A stretch of DNA of 27,032 bases, taken from positions 1 through 27,032 of the forward strand of contig JASBUE010000030.1 of assembly GCA_030148045.1 (NCBI GenBank), in the 5' to 3' direction. The translations under genes were made by a program, and so were the position numbers. The DNA comes from Candidatus Tenderia sp. Its GTDB lineage: Bacteria; Pseudomonadota; Gammaproteobacteria; Tenderiales; Tenderiaceae. The notes beneath the pieces are model-generated. The model saw nothing but the letters and a program-made list of their open reading frames with translations, was not told the origin of the DNA and made no database searches. Positions within the stretch are counted from its first letter, which is position 1. Each line of letters opens with the position of its first letter. Below are positions 1 through 6,853 of the stretch, one piece after another.

Positions 1-135
1 ACACAGGGTTACCCGGCACGGACTTTCGATGAGCGGCGCAGAGAACTGCGCGACTTGTGTTTTGACGAGGGGTGGTGTATGAGATGTAACGAGTATCACG
101 GTGACGGTTTCTGTGATGCTGACGATTACGCCTAA
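1..135 (+). CDS. Partial short ORF, possible integron cassette gene (3' end)
   Basis: An open frame enters from the left edge and ends at TAA 133-135. It encodes 44 visible residues, acidic at the end and with four cysteines (Cys20, Cys26, Cys29, Cys38 of the visible part). I do not recognise the family. The stop codon lies inside GCCTAAC (130-136), a match to the integron core RYYYAAC. This is the usual arrangement at the end of a cassette gene, where the stop overlaps the start of attC. The opposite strand is also open from an ATG at 138 to the edge (46 codons). It would be hydrophobic and could instead be the start of a first cassette read leftwards. I favour the plus frame because of the stop placement, but the evidence is thin. 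Confidence 0.35.
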   Translation, partial: TQGYPARTFDERRRELRDLCFDEGWCMRCNEYHGDGFCDADDYA

Positions 136-182
136 CATTAAGTGGGCCCCAGAGTGGGGCACTCAACTATCCCTCTCTGGGG
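130..182. other. Putative attI/attC-type recombination core with hairpin
   Basis: GCCTAAC at 130-136 fits RYYYAAC; read on the minus strand it is GTTAGGC, the standard GTTRRRY insertion core. Next to it is an imperfect hairpin: CCCC 147-150 with GGGG 156-159, a two-base bulge (145-146), GTG 142-144 with CAC 160-162, then weaker pairing outward to TT 138-139 / AA 165-166. CCCCAGAG (147-154) can instead pair with CTCTGGGG (175-182). A second RYYYAAC match (ACTCAAC) is at 161-167. I found no partner GTTRRRY downstream on the plus strand, so a complete attC is not shown. In the usual integron layout the site would be the attI/first-cassette boundary, with the array running off the left edge. Confidence 0.35.
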
Positions 183-365
183 TATTTCATCCCCCGCAGT
201 TTATATCTATTTTGTATGGTTTCACAAAACCCTAATGCACCTCGACTAATTTATTTTTTTATCTCAACAACTTATATCTCCATCCGCATTACAATCACCG
301 GCGTAATCAACCTGGCCGCCTTTCTATCAGCGGAGACGATTACGACAAAATAGTGATACCGACCC

Positions 366-394
366 TTGACATCCCCAAACAGGATGAGTACTGT
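366..394 (+). promoter_or_regulatory. Predicted promoter of the integron integrase gene
   Basis: A perfect TTGACA -35 box (366-371) is followed by 17 bases and TACTGT (389-394) as a weak -10. Transcription would start near 401, leaving a leader of about 30 bases before the ATG at 430. The -10 overlaps the LexA operator, as in several SOS promoters. Confidence 0.6.
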
Positions 395-408
395 ATATAA
401 AAACAGTC
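389..408. promoter_or_regulatory. LexA operator (SOS box)
   Basis: TACTGTATATAAAAACAGTC contains CTGT-N8-ACAG (391-406), the full gammaproteobacterial LexA consensus core with the favoured AT-rich centre. It differs little from strong Escherichia coli SOS boxes such as that of umuDC. It overlaps the -10 region of the promoter for the integrase, so LexA binding would block transcription until DNA damage. SOS control of integron integrases is established for class 1 and Vibrio integrons. Confidence 0.88.
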
Positions 409-429
409 TTGGTTTCGTATGGGGGTCAT

Positions 430-1503
430 ATGCAAGATAAACGTTCTTCGCCCTTTCTCGATTCGGTGCGCGCGGTATTACGCACTAAGCATTACAGCAT
501 TCGAACCGAGCGATCATATGTGGATTGGATCAAACGATTCATTCTGTTTCATAACAAGCGACACCCTAGCGAAATGGGGACGGAGGAGGTAAGTCGGTTT
601 CTTACTTACCTCGCGGTTAAGCGCAATGTCTCGCCAGCAACTCAAAACCAGGCACTGAATGCGCTGGTGTTTCTATACAAACATGTTCTGGAACAGCCGA
701 TCGATAAAATAAACGGCGCGGTTCGCGCCAAGAACAAGAAAAAGCTGCCGACTGTGCTGACGCCTCAGGAGGTAAGCGCCCTGCTCCGTGAGTTGGAAGG
801 GCCGTTCTGGCTGGCGGCCTGTTTGATGTATGGATCGGGGTTGCGCTTGATGGAGTGCTTACGCCTGCGCGTAATGAATCTTGATTTCGACCGCAAGGCG
901 ATTTATGTGATGAACGGCAAGGGTGGCAAGGATCGTGTAGTAACCCTGGCTGACCAACTGGTTATACCATTGCAACGCCACCTCCAACATGTCAAAAACC
1001 TTCACGAAAAAGACTTGGCGGATGGCTTTGGTGAGGTCTACCTACCATATGCACTGGCACGCAAATATCCTAATGCAGCAAAACAATGGCATTGGCAATA
1101 TGTCTTCCCGGCCAATACGCGCGGACCCGACCCACATACCGGCGCCATTCGTCGACATCACTTACACGAAAAAACGTTGCAGCGCGCGGTAAAGTTTGGA
1201 GTACGCAATGCGGGCATCGACAAACCGGCCAGCTGCCATACGCTGCGCCACTCCTTCGCCACCCACCTGCTTGAACGGGGGATGGACATCCGCACTGTCC
1301 AGGAACAGTTAGGCCATAAAGATGTTAAGACCACCCAGATCTACACCCACGTTCTGAAACGCGGCGGCAATGCCGTCATCAGCCCACTGAATGGTTTGAT
1401 AAATGTGAACAGCGTCGATGAACCAATGGCCGTCACTTATCTCCCCAACGCGGCAACAGTTCATGCTCGATATCAAGATGGTCAAGGATGCGCGCAACGA
1501 TAA
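430..1503 (+). CDS. intI: Integron integrase (IntI family tyrosine recombinase)
   Basis: A site-specific recombinase that would insert and excise gene cassettes at attI and attC sites. Length is 357 residues from ATG 430, which has GGGGG five bases upstream; an in-frame TTG at 409 lies inside the LexA box region and is less likely. An N-terminal SAM-like core-binding domain (about 5-95) is followed by the catalytic domain. Tyrosine-recombinase residues are visible: Arg139 (GSGLRLME), Lys in GKGGKDR, His270/Arg273 in HTLRH, His296 (LGHKD) and Tyr305 (IYTHV). The integron-specific insert is present at about 192-227 (LHEKDLADGFGEVYLPYALA, then ARKYPNA and QWHWQYVFPA) and separates IntI from XerC/D. 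The usual family end is near SPLNGL (about 323). Here 34 further residues follow, the last 23 encoded in the overlap with the opposite-strand ubiX gene. It looks intact and probably active. Confidence 0.93.
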   Translation: MQDKRSSPFLDSVRAVLRTKHYSIRTERSYVDWIKRFILFHNKRHPSEMGTEEVSRFLTYLAVKRNVSPATQNQALNALVFLYKHVLEQPIDKINGAVRAKNKKKLPTVLTPQEVSALLRELEGPFWLAACLMYGSGLRLMECLRLRVMNLDFDRKAIYVMNGKGGKDRVVTLADQLVIPLQRHLQHVKNLHEKDLADGFGEVYLPYALARKYPNAAKQWHWQYVFPANTRGPDPHTGAIRRHHLHEKTLQRAVKFGVRNAGIDKPASCHTLRHSFATHLLERGMDIRTVQEQLGHKDVKTTQIYTHVLKRGGNAVISPLNGLINVNSVDEPMAVTYLPNAATVHARYQDGQGCAQR

Positions 1504-2053
1504 AATCCACGAGGTCGTCCATCGTTGTGGGATTTTGATAAAAGCCGGGATTGGCTGGCAGAATGATGGCACCCAAGCGGGCGAGTTTTAATGCGTTTTC
1601 CAGGTGTATTGCCGATAGCGGTGTTTCGCGGTGTACCAGTATCAATTTACGCTGTTCCTTGATGGCGACATCGGCGGCGCGCTCCATCAGATCCGAGCTG
1701 GCACCGTGGGCGGCGGCCGAGAGAAAGGCGCTGGTGCAAGGGCAGACCACCATGGCGCGCGGTGCGCCGGAGCCGCTGGCCACCGGCGAACTCCATTGAT
1801 CCTTGCCCCAGACATGCAGCTGCCCGTCGGCGGCACCGTACGATGCGCTTAATTGTTGCTGCATCTCCTTGGGCGTGCCGCTGACTTTGACATCGCTTTC
1901 CATGGCGATGACAATCTGTGCCGGTTTGGAGATCATCAAGTGAACCTGTTCGCCAGCTTGAATCAGGCATTGCAGCAGGCGCAAACCGTAGGCGGCACCG
2001 GAGGCGCCGGTCATAGCCAGGGCAATACTGTTGCGTGTACCGGTGTGCTTCAT
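1433..2053 (-). CDS. ubiX: UbiX flavin prenyltransferase
   Basis: Makes prenylated FMN from FMN and dimethylallyl (mono)phosphate. The cofactor is used by the UbiD decarboxylase in ubiquinone synthesis. The 206 residues include the N-terminal nucleotide-binding motif MTGASGA (14-20), MISKPA, and the C-terminal family block KLILVHRETPLSAIHLENAL followed by PANPGFYQNPTT and DLVDFIVARILD. The end (LLPRWGDK) matches the family's usual terminus, so the gene is complete although intI overlaps its last 71 bases from the other strand. Its ATG overlaps the TGA of mpl (ATGA), indicating translational coupling. The small variant Pad1 would look the same; UbiX is the default here. Confidence 0.93.
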   Translation of the reverse strand: MKHTGTRNSIALAMTGASGAAYGLRLLQCLIQAGEQVHLMISKPAQIVIAMESDVKVSGTPKEMQQQLSASYGAADGQLHVWGKDQWSSPVASGSGAPRAMVVCPCTSAFLSAAAHGASSDLMERAADVAIKEQRKLILVHRETPLSAIHLENALKLARLGAIILPANPGFYQNPTTMDDLVDFIVARILDHLDIEHELLPRWGDK

Positions 2054-3420
2054 GTCAAGGCCTCCAGCAGTTTCTGGTGAATGCCGCCAAAGCCGCCGTT
2101 GCTCATCACCAGCACATGGTCGCCGGGGCGCGCCTCACCCGCGACATATTTGACGATTTCGGCAATGTCATCGAACAACTTGCCATGATCACCCAGGGAT
2201 TCCAGCACTTCGCGCAAATCCCAACCCAGATCGGCTGGTGCGTAGAACATCACCTCATCGGCGGCTTCCAATGAAGGCGCCAGGGTGCTGGCGTGTACCC
2301 CCCTGCGCATGGTGTTGGAACGCGGCTCCAGAATAGTGATGATCTTTGCGCCGCCCACTCGGTTACGCAACCCATCAAGCGTGAGATTGATGGCGGTGGG
2401 ATGATGGGCGAAGTCATCATACACGGTAACGCCGTTGACCACACCGCGTACTTCCATGCGCCGTTTGACGCTCCTGAATTCATTCAAGGCCGCCACGGCT
2501 TCATGGGCGATCACACCGGCGTGGCGGGCGGCGGCGACGGCGGCCAGGGCGTTGTGCACGTTGTGCATGCCGAACAGGTTCCATTTCACATCACCCACAT
2601 GCTCATCACCCCAATAGACGGAAAAGGCGCCGCCGTCCTGCGTTATGTCACGGGCGTTCCAGATATTGCTTTCCGGCTGCTCGACACCGGCGACGTCGAA
2701 ATATTCCAGCGGCGTCCAGCAGCCCCGGTTGAGTACGTCGGCCAGGTTGGGGTCATCCACGGGTGGAATAATCAGGCCGTTGCCGGGCACGATACGCACC
2801 AGATGATGGAACTGTTTCTTGATCGCGTTCAGGTCTTCGAAGATATCGGCGTGATCGAACTCCAGGTTGTTCAGGATCAAGGTGCGCGGTTTGTAGTGCA
2901 CGAACTTGGAGCGCTTGTCGAAAAAGGCGGTATCGTATTCATCCGCTTCAACGACGAAGAACGGCGCATCACCCAGGCACGCCGAAATGCCGAAATTGGC
3001 CGGAATGCCGCCGATGAGGAACCCAGGCTTGAGCCCGGCGTATTCGAGTATCCACGCCACCATGCTTGAGGCGGTGGTCTTGCCGTGGGTGCCGGCCACC
3101 GCCAGCACCCAGCGATCCTTGAGAATGTAGTCCGACAGGAACTGCGGCCCGGAGATATAGGGCAGGCCGCGCTCGAGTACGTATTCGACCGAAGGATTGC
3201 CGCGCGACATGGCGTTGCCGATCACCACCAGGTCGGGCGCCGGATCCAATGGCGCGGGGTCAAAGCCCTGCTGCAGAATGATGCCCTGCCCTTCCAGCTG
3301 AGTGCTCATGGGGGGATAGACGTTGGCATCCGAGCCCGTGACGGTAAAGCCCATCTCTCGCGCCAGAATGGCGATGCCGCCCATGAAAGTGCCACAGATA
3401 CCAAGAATATGTATATGCAT
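2050..3420 (-). CDS. mpl: UDP-N-acetylmuramate:L-Ala-gamma-D-Glu-meso-DAP ligase (Mpl)
   Basis: Cytoplasmic peptidoglycan-recycling ligase that joins the recovered tripeptide to UDP-MurNAc using ATP. It has 456 residues, the normal family length. The N-terminal Rossmann start is HIHILGICGTFMGGIAILAR and the Mur-ligase ATP loop is AGTHGKTT (109-116). NNLEFDHADIF and the central GMHNVHNALAAVAAA block follow, then the C-terminal domain VYDDFAHHPTAI with LEPRSNTM. These distinguish Mpl from MurC. It lies 63 bases downstream of the membrane-protein gene and overlaps ubiX by four bases. No clear ribosome-binding site precedes the ATG. A TATACT element (3428-3433) sits just before the start and could make a nearly leaderless transcript. 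Confidence 0.95.
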   Translation of the reverse strand: MHIHILGICGTFMGGIAILAREMGFTVTGSDANVYPPMSTQLEGQGIILQQGFDPAPLDPAPDLVVIGNAMSRGNPSVEYVLERGLPYISGPQFLSDYILKDRWVLAVAGTHGKTTASSMVAWILEYAGLKPGFLIGGIPANFGISACLGDAPFFVVEADEYDTAFFDKRSKFVHYKPRTLILNNLEFDHADIFEDLNAIKKQFHHLVRIVPGNGLIIPPVDDPNLADVLNRGCWTPLEYFDVAGVEQPESNIWNARDITQDGGAFSVYWGDEHVGDVKWNLFGMHNVHNALAAVAAARHAGVIAHEAVAALNEFRSVKRRMEVRGVVNGVTVYDDFAHHPTAINLTLDGLRNRVGGAKIITILEPRSNTMRRGVHASTLAPSLEAADEVMFYAPADLGWDLREVLESLGDHGKLFDDIAEIVKYVAGEARPGDHVLVMSNGGFGGIHQKLLEALT

Positions 3421-3483
3421 ATCAAACAGTATATTTTTCCCTAAAATCCAAATAGCAGCTGGCTGCCTGGTGAAAAATGCAGC

Positions 3484-3993
3484 TTAGCCCGTCGTTACAA
3501 ACAGGGATCGCATCACGCTGATGGAAACGTACATGAACACCACCGCCAGCAGCACGCCGACGAAAAACGGGGCGCCGATGGCATGGCGCAGAATGTGTCC
3601 GACAATGGCGAGATTCCAGATCATCAAAGCGAGGGTCAACAGCGAGGGCAACAAGGCGGGCTGATCACCTATCTGTAGCTGGATGTACAACAACGGCAGG
3701 GCAAGAAAGCCGAGAATGGCGCCGGTGCCCATCAGTGCGGTAAAAGTCTGTTGAAAGCGCGCCCCCAGCGCCTTAATCCACAACAGCAATTGGGTCATGG
3801 CGGCCATCAGCGCCACATCGAGAATACCGGAGAGCAGCGCCGCGACCGGCGATAAATTCAGCAAACCAACCAACACACTGGCCACCGCATAGACCAGCAT
3901 GCTGGCCAGCATCAGGACGCTTGACACGGGCAGATCCTGCGGCCCCTGCCGAAACAGACAGATTTTCCAGAAGGCTTCGATAATTTTTCCCAT
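3484..3993 (-). CDS. Predicted five-helix inner-membrane protein
   Basis: A 169-residue protein with five likely membrane helices (about 22-44, 50-74, 84-106, 113-134, 142-163). The short basic/aromatic N-terminus (MGKIIEAFWKICLFRQG) is probably cytoplasmic. The overall look recalls small Yip1-type membrane proteins, but I cannot assign a family firmly. It is the first gene of a probable minus-strand group with mpl and ubiX. It is divergent from the cardiolipin synthase gene, with 125 bases between the two starts for both promoters. Function unknown. Confidence 0.7.
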   Translation of the reverse strand: MGKIIEAFWKICLFRQGPQDLPVSSVLMLASMLVYAVASVLVGLLNLSPVAALLSGILDVALMAAMTQLLLWIKALGARFQQTFTALMGTGAILGFLALPLLYIQLQIGDQPALLPSLLTLALMIWNLAIVGHILRHAIGAPFFVGVLLAVVFMYVSISVMRSLFVTTG

Positions 3994-4118
3994 GGCGCTA
4001 AATTATCACATCTGTTCCCGGCTGTTATCGCCTTATTTGCAAACCACCGCGACACACGGCGATGGCCCGCTGTCGTCTGGCTACCCCCGGGGTTTCGTGT
4101 TTAAATCGTGGACAACCC

Positions 4119-5279
4119 ATGATCAATCCCGACACCCATCGTTATCAGTTTCCCTGGCGCGGCGGCAACCGATTCCGGCTGCATGTGGACGGCGGCAATT
4201 TTTTTCCCGCCATGCTCGATGCCATTCAGCAGGCCCGGCATTTCGTGGCCCTGGAGATGTACCTGGTTGAATCGGGCAGGGTGTTGGATCAATTTATCGA
4301 TGCCCTGCTTGCCGCCGCCCGCCGCGAGATAAAGGTGTTTATTCTGCTGGATGATTTCGGCGCCCGCGGCATCAGCCGGCGCGACCGGCTGAGGTTGCAG
4401 CACACCAATATCTCGCTTTGTTTTTACAATCCGATGCATTACGGTCGGCTGCGGCGCGTGCTGTTTCGCGACCACCGCAAGTTATTGCTGGTGGACCGGC
4501 GCATCGCCTTCATCGGCGGCGCCGGGCTGACCGACACCTTCGATTCGCGCTATGCCACCAAACATCCCTGGCACGACGCCATGGTCGAGGTACGCGGTCC
4601 CTGCGTGGCGGACTGGGCGCAGCTCTTTATTGAGACCTGGCCGGCGGAAAAATCGGAACTGGATTTTCTCAATCATGTCTCCAGCACGGAAAAAGAAACC
4701 GCGCAGGCCCAAATGGGGCGGGTCACCCATACCCAGAGGTCGAGCCGACAGGAGATCAAGCGCTCTCTGATCAAGCGGCTCAAGTCCGCCGAACACTGGG
4801 TCTGGATCGCCACCGCCTACTTCGTGCCATCGTGGAAAATCCGCCGCGCCCTGCGCAAGGCGGCGCGGTGCGGTGTCGATGTGCGCCTATTGCTACCCGG
4901 CCCCCACCACGACCACCCGGCGGTGCACCACGCCGGGCGCCGTTTTTACTACAACCTGCTCAAACACGGCGTGCGCATCTTTGAATACCAGCCGCGCTTC
5001 AGCCATACCAAAGCCTATATATGTGACCAGTGGTGTTCCATCGGCTCAAGCAACCTCGACCGCTGGAATCTGCTGTGGAACCTGGAAGGCAATCAGGAAA
5101 TCGACGACCAGGACTTTGCCGGGGAATTAAAGCGGATGTTCGAAAACGACTTCAATGACAGCACCGAGATCCTCTACGACAATTGGCGGCGGCGCCCCTG
5201 GTACCGTCGCCTGCAGGAACTGTTCTGGGGCCGGATCGATATCTGGCTCAACCGCATAACCGCGCGTTGGCGCGATTAG
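4119..5279 (+). CDS. clsB: Cardiolipin synthase, phospholipase D superfamily (ClsB-like)
   Basis: Two HKD motifs of the phospholipase D family are complete. The first is HRKLLLVD (119-126), followed by GGAGLTD. The second is HTKAYICD (296-303), followed by GSSNLDRWN. The enzyme would condense phosphatidylglycerol with phosphatidylglycerol or phosphatidylethanolamine to cardiolipin at the inner membrane. There are 386 residues from ATG 4119, chosen because the family begins near RYQFPWRGGNRFRLHVDGG. The upstream in-frame start at 4062 adds residues with no family character. No N-terminal membrane helices are seen, which fits ClsB (YbhO) rather than ClsA. The middle (about 185-210) is poorly conserved and polar. 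It ends nine bases before the convergent 68-residue gene. Confidence 0.87.
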   Translation: MINPDTHRYQFPWRGGNRFRLHVDGGNFFPAMLDAIQQARHFVALEMYLVESGRVLDQFIDALLAAARREIKVFILLDDFGARGISRRDRLRLQHTNISLCFYNPMHYGRLRRVLFRDHRKLLLVDRRIAFIGGAGLTDTFDSRYATKHPWHDAMVEVRGPCVADWAQLFIETWPAEKSELDFLNHVSSTEKETAQAQMGRVTHTQRSSRQEIKRSLIKRLKSAEHWVWIATAYFVPSWKIRRALRKAARCGVDVRLLLPGPHHDHPAVHHAGRRFYYNLLKHGVRIFEYQPRFSHTKAYICDQWCSIGSSNLDRWNLLWNLEGNQEIDDQDFAGELKRMFENDFNDSTEILYDNWRRRPWYRRLQELFWGRIDIWLNRITARWRD

Positions 5280-5288
5280 CCGGAAAAG

Positions 5289-5495
5289 TCAGCCCTTGTA
5301 AGCCGGGTTCACCCAACACTGCGGCAACGCCTCGCCGGAGGGAAAACAGAGATCGGCCTTGGCAAAGGCCCGTGCATCGCCCATCTCTTCACCGGCGTGG
5401 AAACGGCCTTTTATCTCATCCTCCTTGGGATTGATGAGCGCCTGAAGTTCCAGCACTTCCACCATGTCACCCGATTTTTTCTCTTTTAGGTACAT
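5289..5495 (-). CDS. Small conserved-looking protein, 68 residues
   Basis: The start at 5495 is set by a strong ribosome-binding site (AAAGGAGA four bases upstream). The longer in-frame frame upstream has no such signal. The protein is acidic and soluble and begins MYLKEKKSGDMVEVLELQAL. It carries NPKEDEIKGRFHAGEE and a C-terminal FPSGEALPQCWVNPAY block. I believe related short proteins occur in other gammaproteobacteria, sometimes labelled acetyltransferase, but it is far too small for that and shows no acetyl-CoA motif. Function unknown. It is convergent with clsB. Confidence 0.75.
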   Translation of the reverse strand: MYLKEKKSGDMVEVLELQALINPKEDEIKGRFHAGEEMGDARAFAKADLCFPSGEALPQCWVNPAYKG

Positions 5496-5632
5496 TTGCG
5501 TCTCCTTTCCTCCACCGTCGATGTATGTAACCGCTTTTATAATAGTAGGCGGAGACCGATACGAATGGCAATAATTCAGCAACCACTGCTTATTTTAATC
5601 AGTCTCAACGGCCGGGACACTCGACGTGGACA

Positions 5633-5657
5633 TCGCCCGCCAGCCGTTAGCGGGCGA
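5633..5657. repeat. Intergenic GC-rich hairpin
   Basis: TCGCCCGC (5633-5640) and GCGGGCGA (5650-5657) form a perfect 8-bp stem with a 9-base loop. No T-run follows on either strand, so it is not a standard terminator. It lies in the 297-base gap between the small-protein gene and the fructosamine kinase gene, which otherwise holds no gene I can support. Confidence 0.45.
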
Positions 5658-5755
5658 GGGGTCAAGGCCTGCGGGGTCGCCTTTCGCAATCTGCCGGCGG
5701 CTATCGATACCAAAGTGAATTCCGCAGCTCAGGCGCGCCGCCCGTCACGGTGACT

Positions 5756-5783
5756 TTGTGCGACAACCGTGAGCGGCTATACT
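5756..5783 (+). promoter_or_regulatory. Possible promoter of the fructosamine kinase gene
   Basis: TTGTGC (5756-5761), 16 bases, then TATACT (5778-5783). A start about seven bases further would leave only a few bases before ATG 5793, that is a nearly leaderless message. This agrees with the absence of a ribosome-binding site. Confidence 0.35.
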
Positions 5784-5792
5784 CTCGTATCT

Positions 5793-6677
5793 ATGTCACT
5801 CTGGACCGACATCGCCGACAACATCAGCGCCGCCACCGGCGAGCCCTTCCACTGCCGCGAGCAACTGGCCGGCGGCGGGGGCTGCATCAACACCACCAGT
5901 ACGGTGCGGGACGGCGAGCGCAGCTACTTTGTCAAACTCAATTGCGCCGAGCTGGCCGACATGTTCGAGGCGGAGGCGGCGGGGCTAAACGAGATTGCCG
6001 CCAGCGGCTCCATTCGCGTCCCTGTGGTGATCTGCAGCGGCATTTCGGGTGACCAATCCTATCTGGTGCTGGAACAGCTGGCGCTAAGCCAGGGCAATGG
6101 CAGCAGCCACCAACGACTGGGGCACGACTTGGCCGAAATGCACCGGTGTTACGCCGATCACTACGGCTGGCATCGCGACAACACCATCGGCGCCACACCG
6201 CAGCACAATAGCCCCTCCAACGATTGGGTCAATTTCTGGCGTGAGCAACGTCTCGGTTTTCAACTCAGGCTCGCCGCCGGCAACGGCCACGGCGGTCGGC
6301 TACAACAACTGGGGGATCAGCTGCTGCCCAATATGGAGGCCTTTTTCGCCGGCCATATCCCCAGCGCCGCCCTGTTGCATGGCGACCTGTGGTCGGGCAA
6401 CTACGCCTTCCTCGAGGACGGCACGCCGGTGATCTTCGACCCCGCCGTCTATTACGGCGACCGTGAAACCGACCTGGCCATGACCGAACTGTTCGGTGGG
6501 TTCAACGCGCGTTTTTATCAAGCCTATGAAGAGGCCTTTCCACTGGAGCCGGGCTATGAACTGCGCAAGAAACTCTACAACCTTTATCACGTGCTGAATC
6601 ACTTGAATCTGTTCGGTGGCGGCTATCTGGGCCAGGCGGAATCGCTGATGGGCCAGCTGCTGGCCGAGATTCATTAA
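5793..6677 (+). CDS. Fructosamine kinase family protein
   Basis: The 294 residues match the fructosamine-3-kinase/ketosamine-3-kinase family, with an aminoglycoside-phosphotransferase-like fold. Members phosphorylate sugars attached to protein amines so that the adduct falls off. Seen: an N-lobe with GGGCINTT and nucleotide-binding Lys48 (YFVKLN); HDLAEMH; the catalytic loop LLHGDLWSGNYAF (His196-Asn203); and the metal-binding FDPAVYYGDRETDLAMTELFGGF. The C-terminal YNLYHVLNHLNLFGGGY is also typical. The start is ATG 5793 (MSLWTDIADNI), the normal family start; an in-frame GTG lies at 5769. It appears to stand alone. A protein-repair role is inferred from the family. Confidence 0.9.
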   Translation: MSLWTDIADNISAATGEPFHCREQLAGGGGCINTTSTVRDGERSYFVKLNCAELADMFEAEAAGLNEIAASGSIRVPVVICSGISGDQSYLVLEQLALSQGNGSSHQRLGHDLAEMHRCYADHYGWHRDNTIGATPQHNSPSNDWVNFWREQRLGFQLRLAAGNGHGGRLQQLGDQLLPNMEAFFAGHIPSAALLHGDLWSGNYAFLEDGTPVIFDPAVYYGDRETDLAMTELFGGFNARFYQAYEEAFPLEPGYELRKKLYNLYHVLNHLNLFGGGYLGQAESLMGQLLAEIH

Positions 6678-6707
6678 TCATTTCCGAGGATTTACAAGAA
6701 CCCGTTA

Positions 6708-6834
6708 TTAACCACGGGGTGGCACGGGGAGATGCGTGATGCGGAAATTGAGGGCCTCTCAGTTGATCAGCAAATCAACGCATCCATTCAGCATACCAAT
6801 CCGAACACAAGTCGCCCGACATCCCCGTGGTGAA
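6708..6834. repeat. Inverted-repeat pair in the intergenic gap
   Basis: TTAACCACGGGG (6708-6719) and CCCCGTGGTGAA (6823-6834) are inverted copies with 11 of 12 bases matching, separated by 103 bases. A T-poor inner segment contains a smaller palindrome (TTGATcagcAAATCAA region near 6760-6777). This lies between two convergent genes and may be a degenerate dispersed intergenic repeat or act in termination. Confidence 0.4.
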
Positions 6835-6853
6835 AAAATTAAGATCGGCCCGA

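Noticed and set aside
409..429. TTG start for the integrase
   Set aside because: It touches the LexA operator, has no ribosome-binding site, and ATG 430 has GGGGG at the right distance and matches the family start.
2293..3069. Long plus-strand frame opposite mpl
   Set aside because: Antisense shadow of a clear Mpl gene; no recognisable motif.
5496..5792. A small gene in the gap before the kinase gene
   Set aside because: Frames here have no ribosome-binding site, unnatural composition and overlap a hairpin and the likely promoter.
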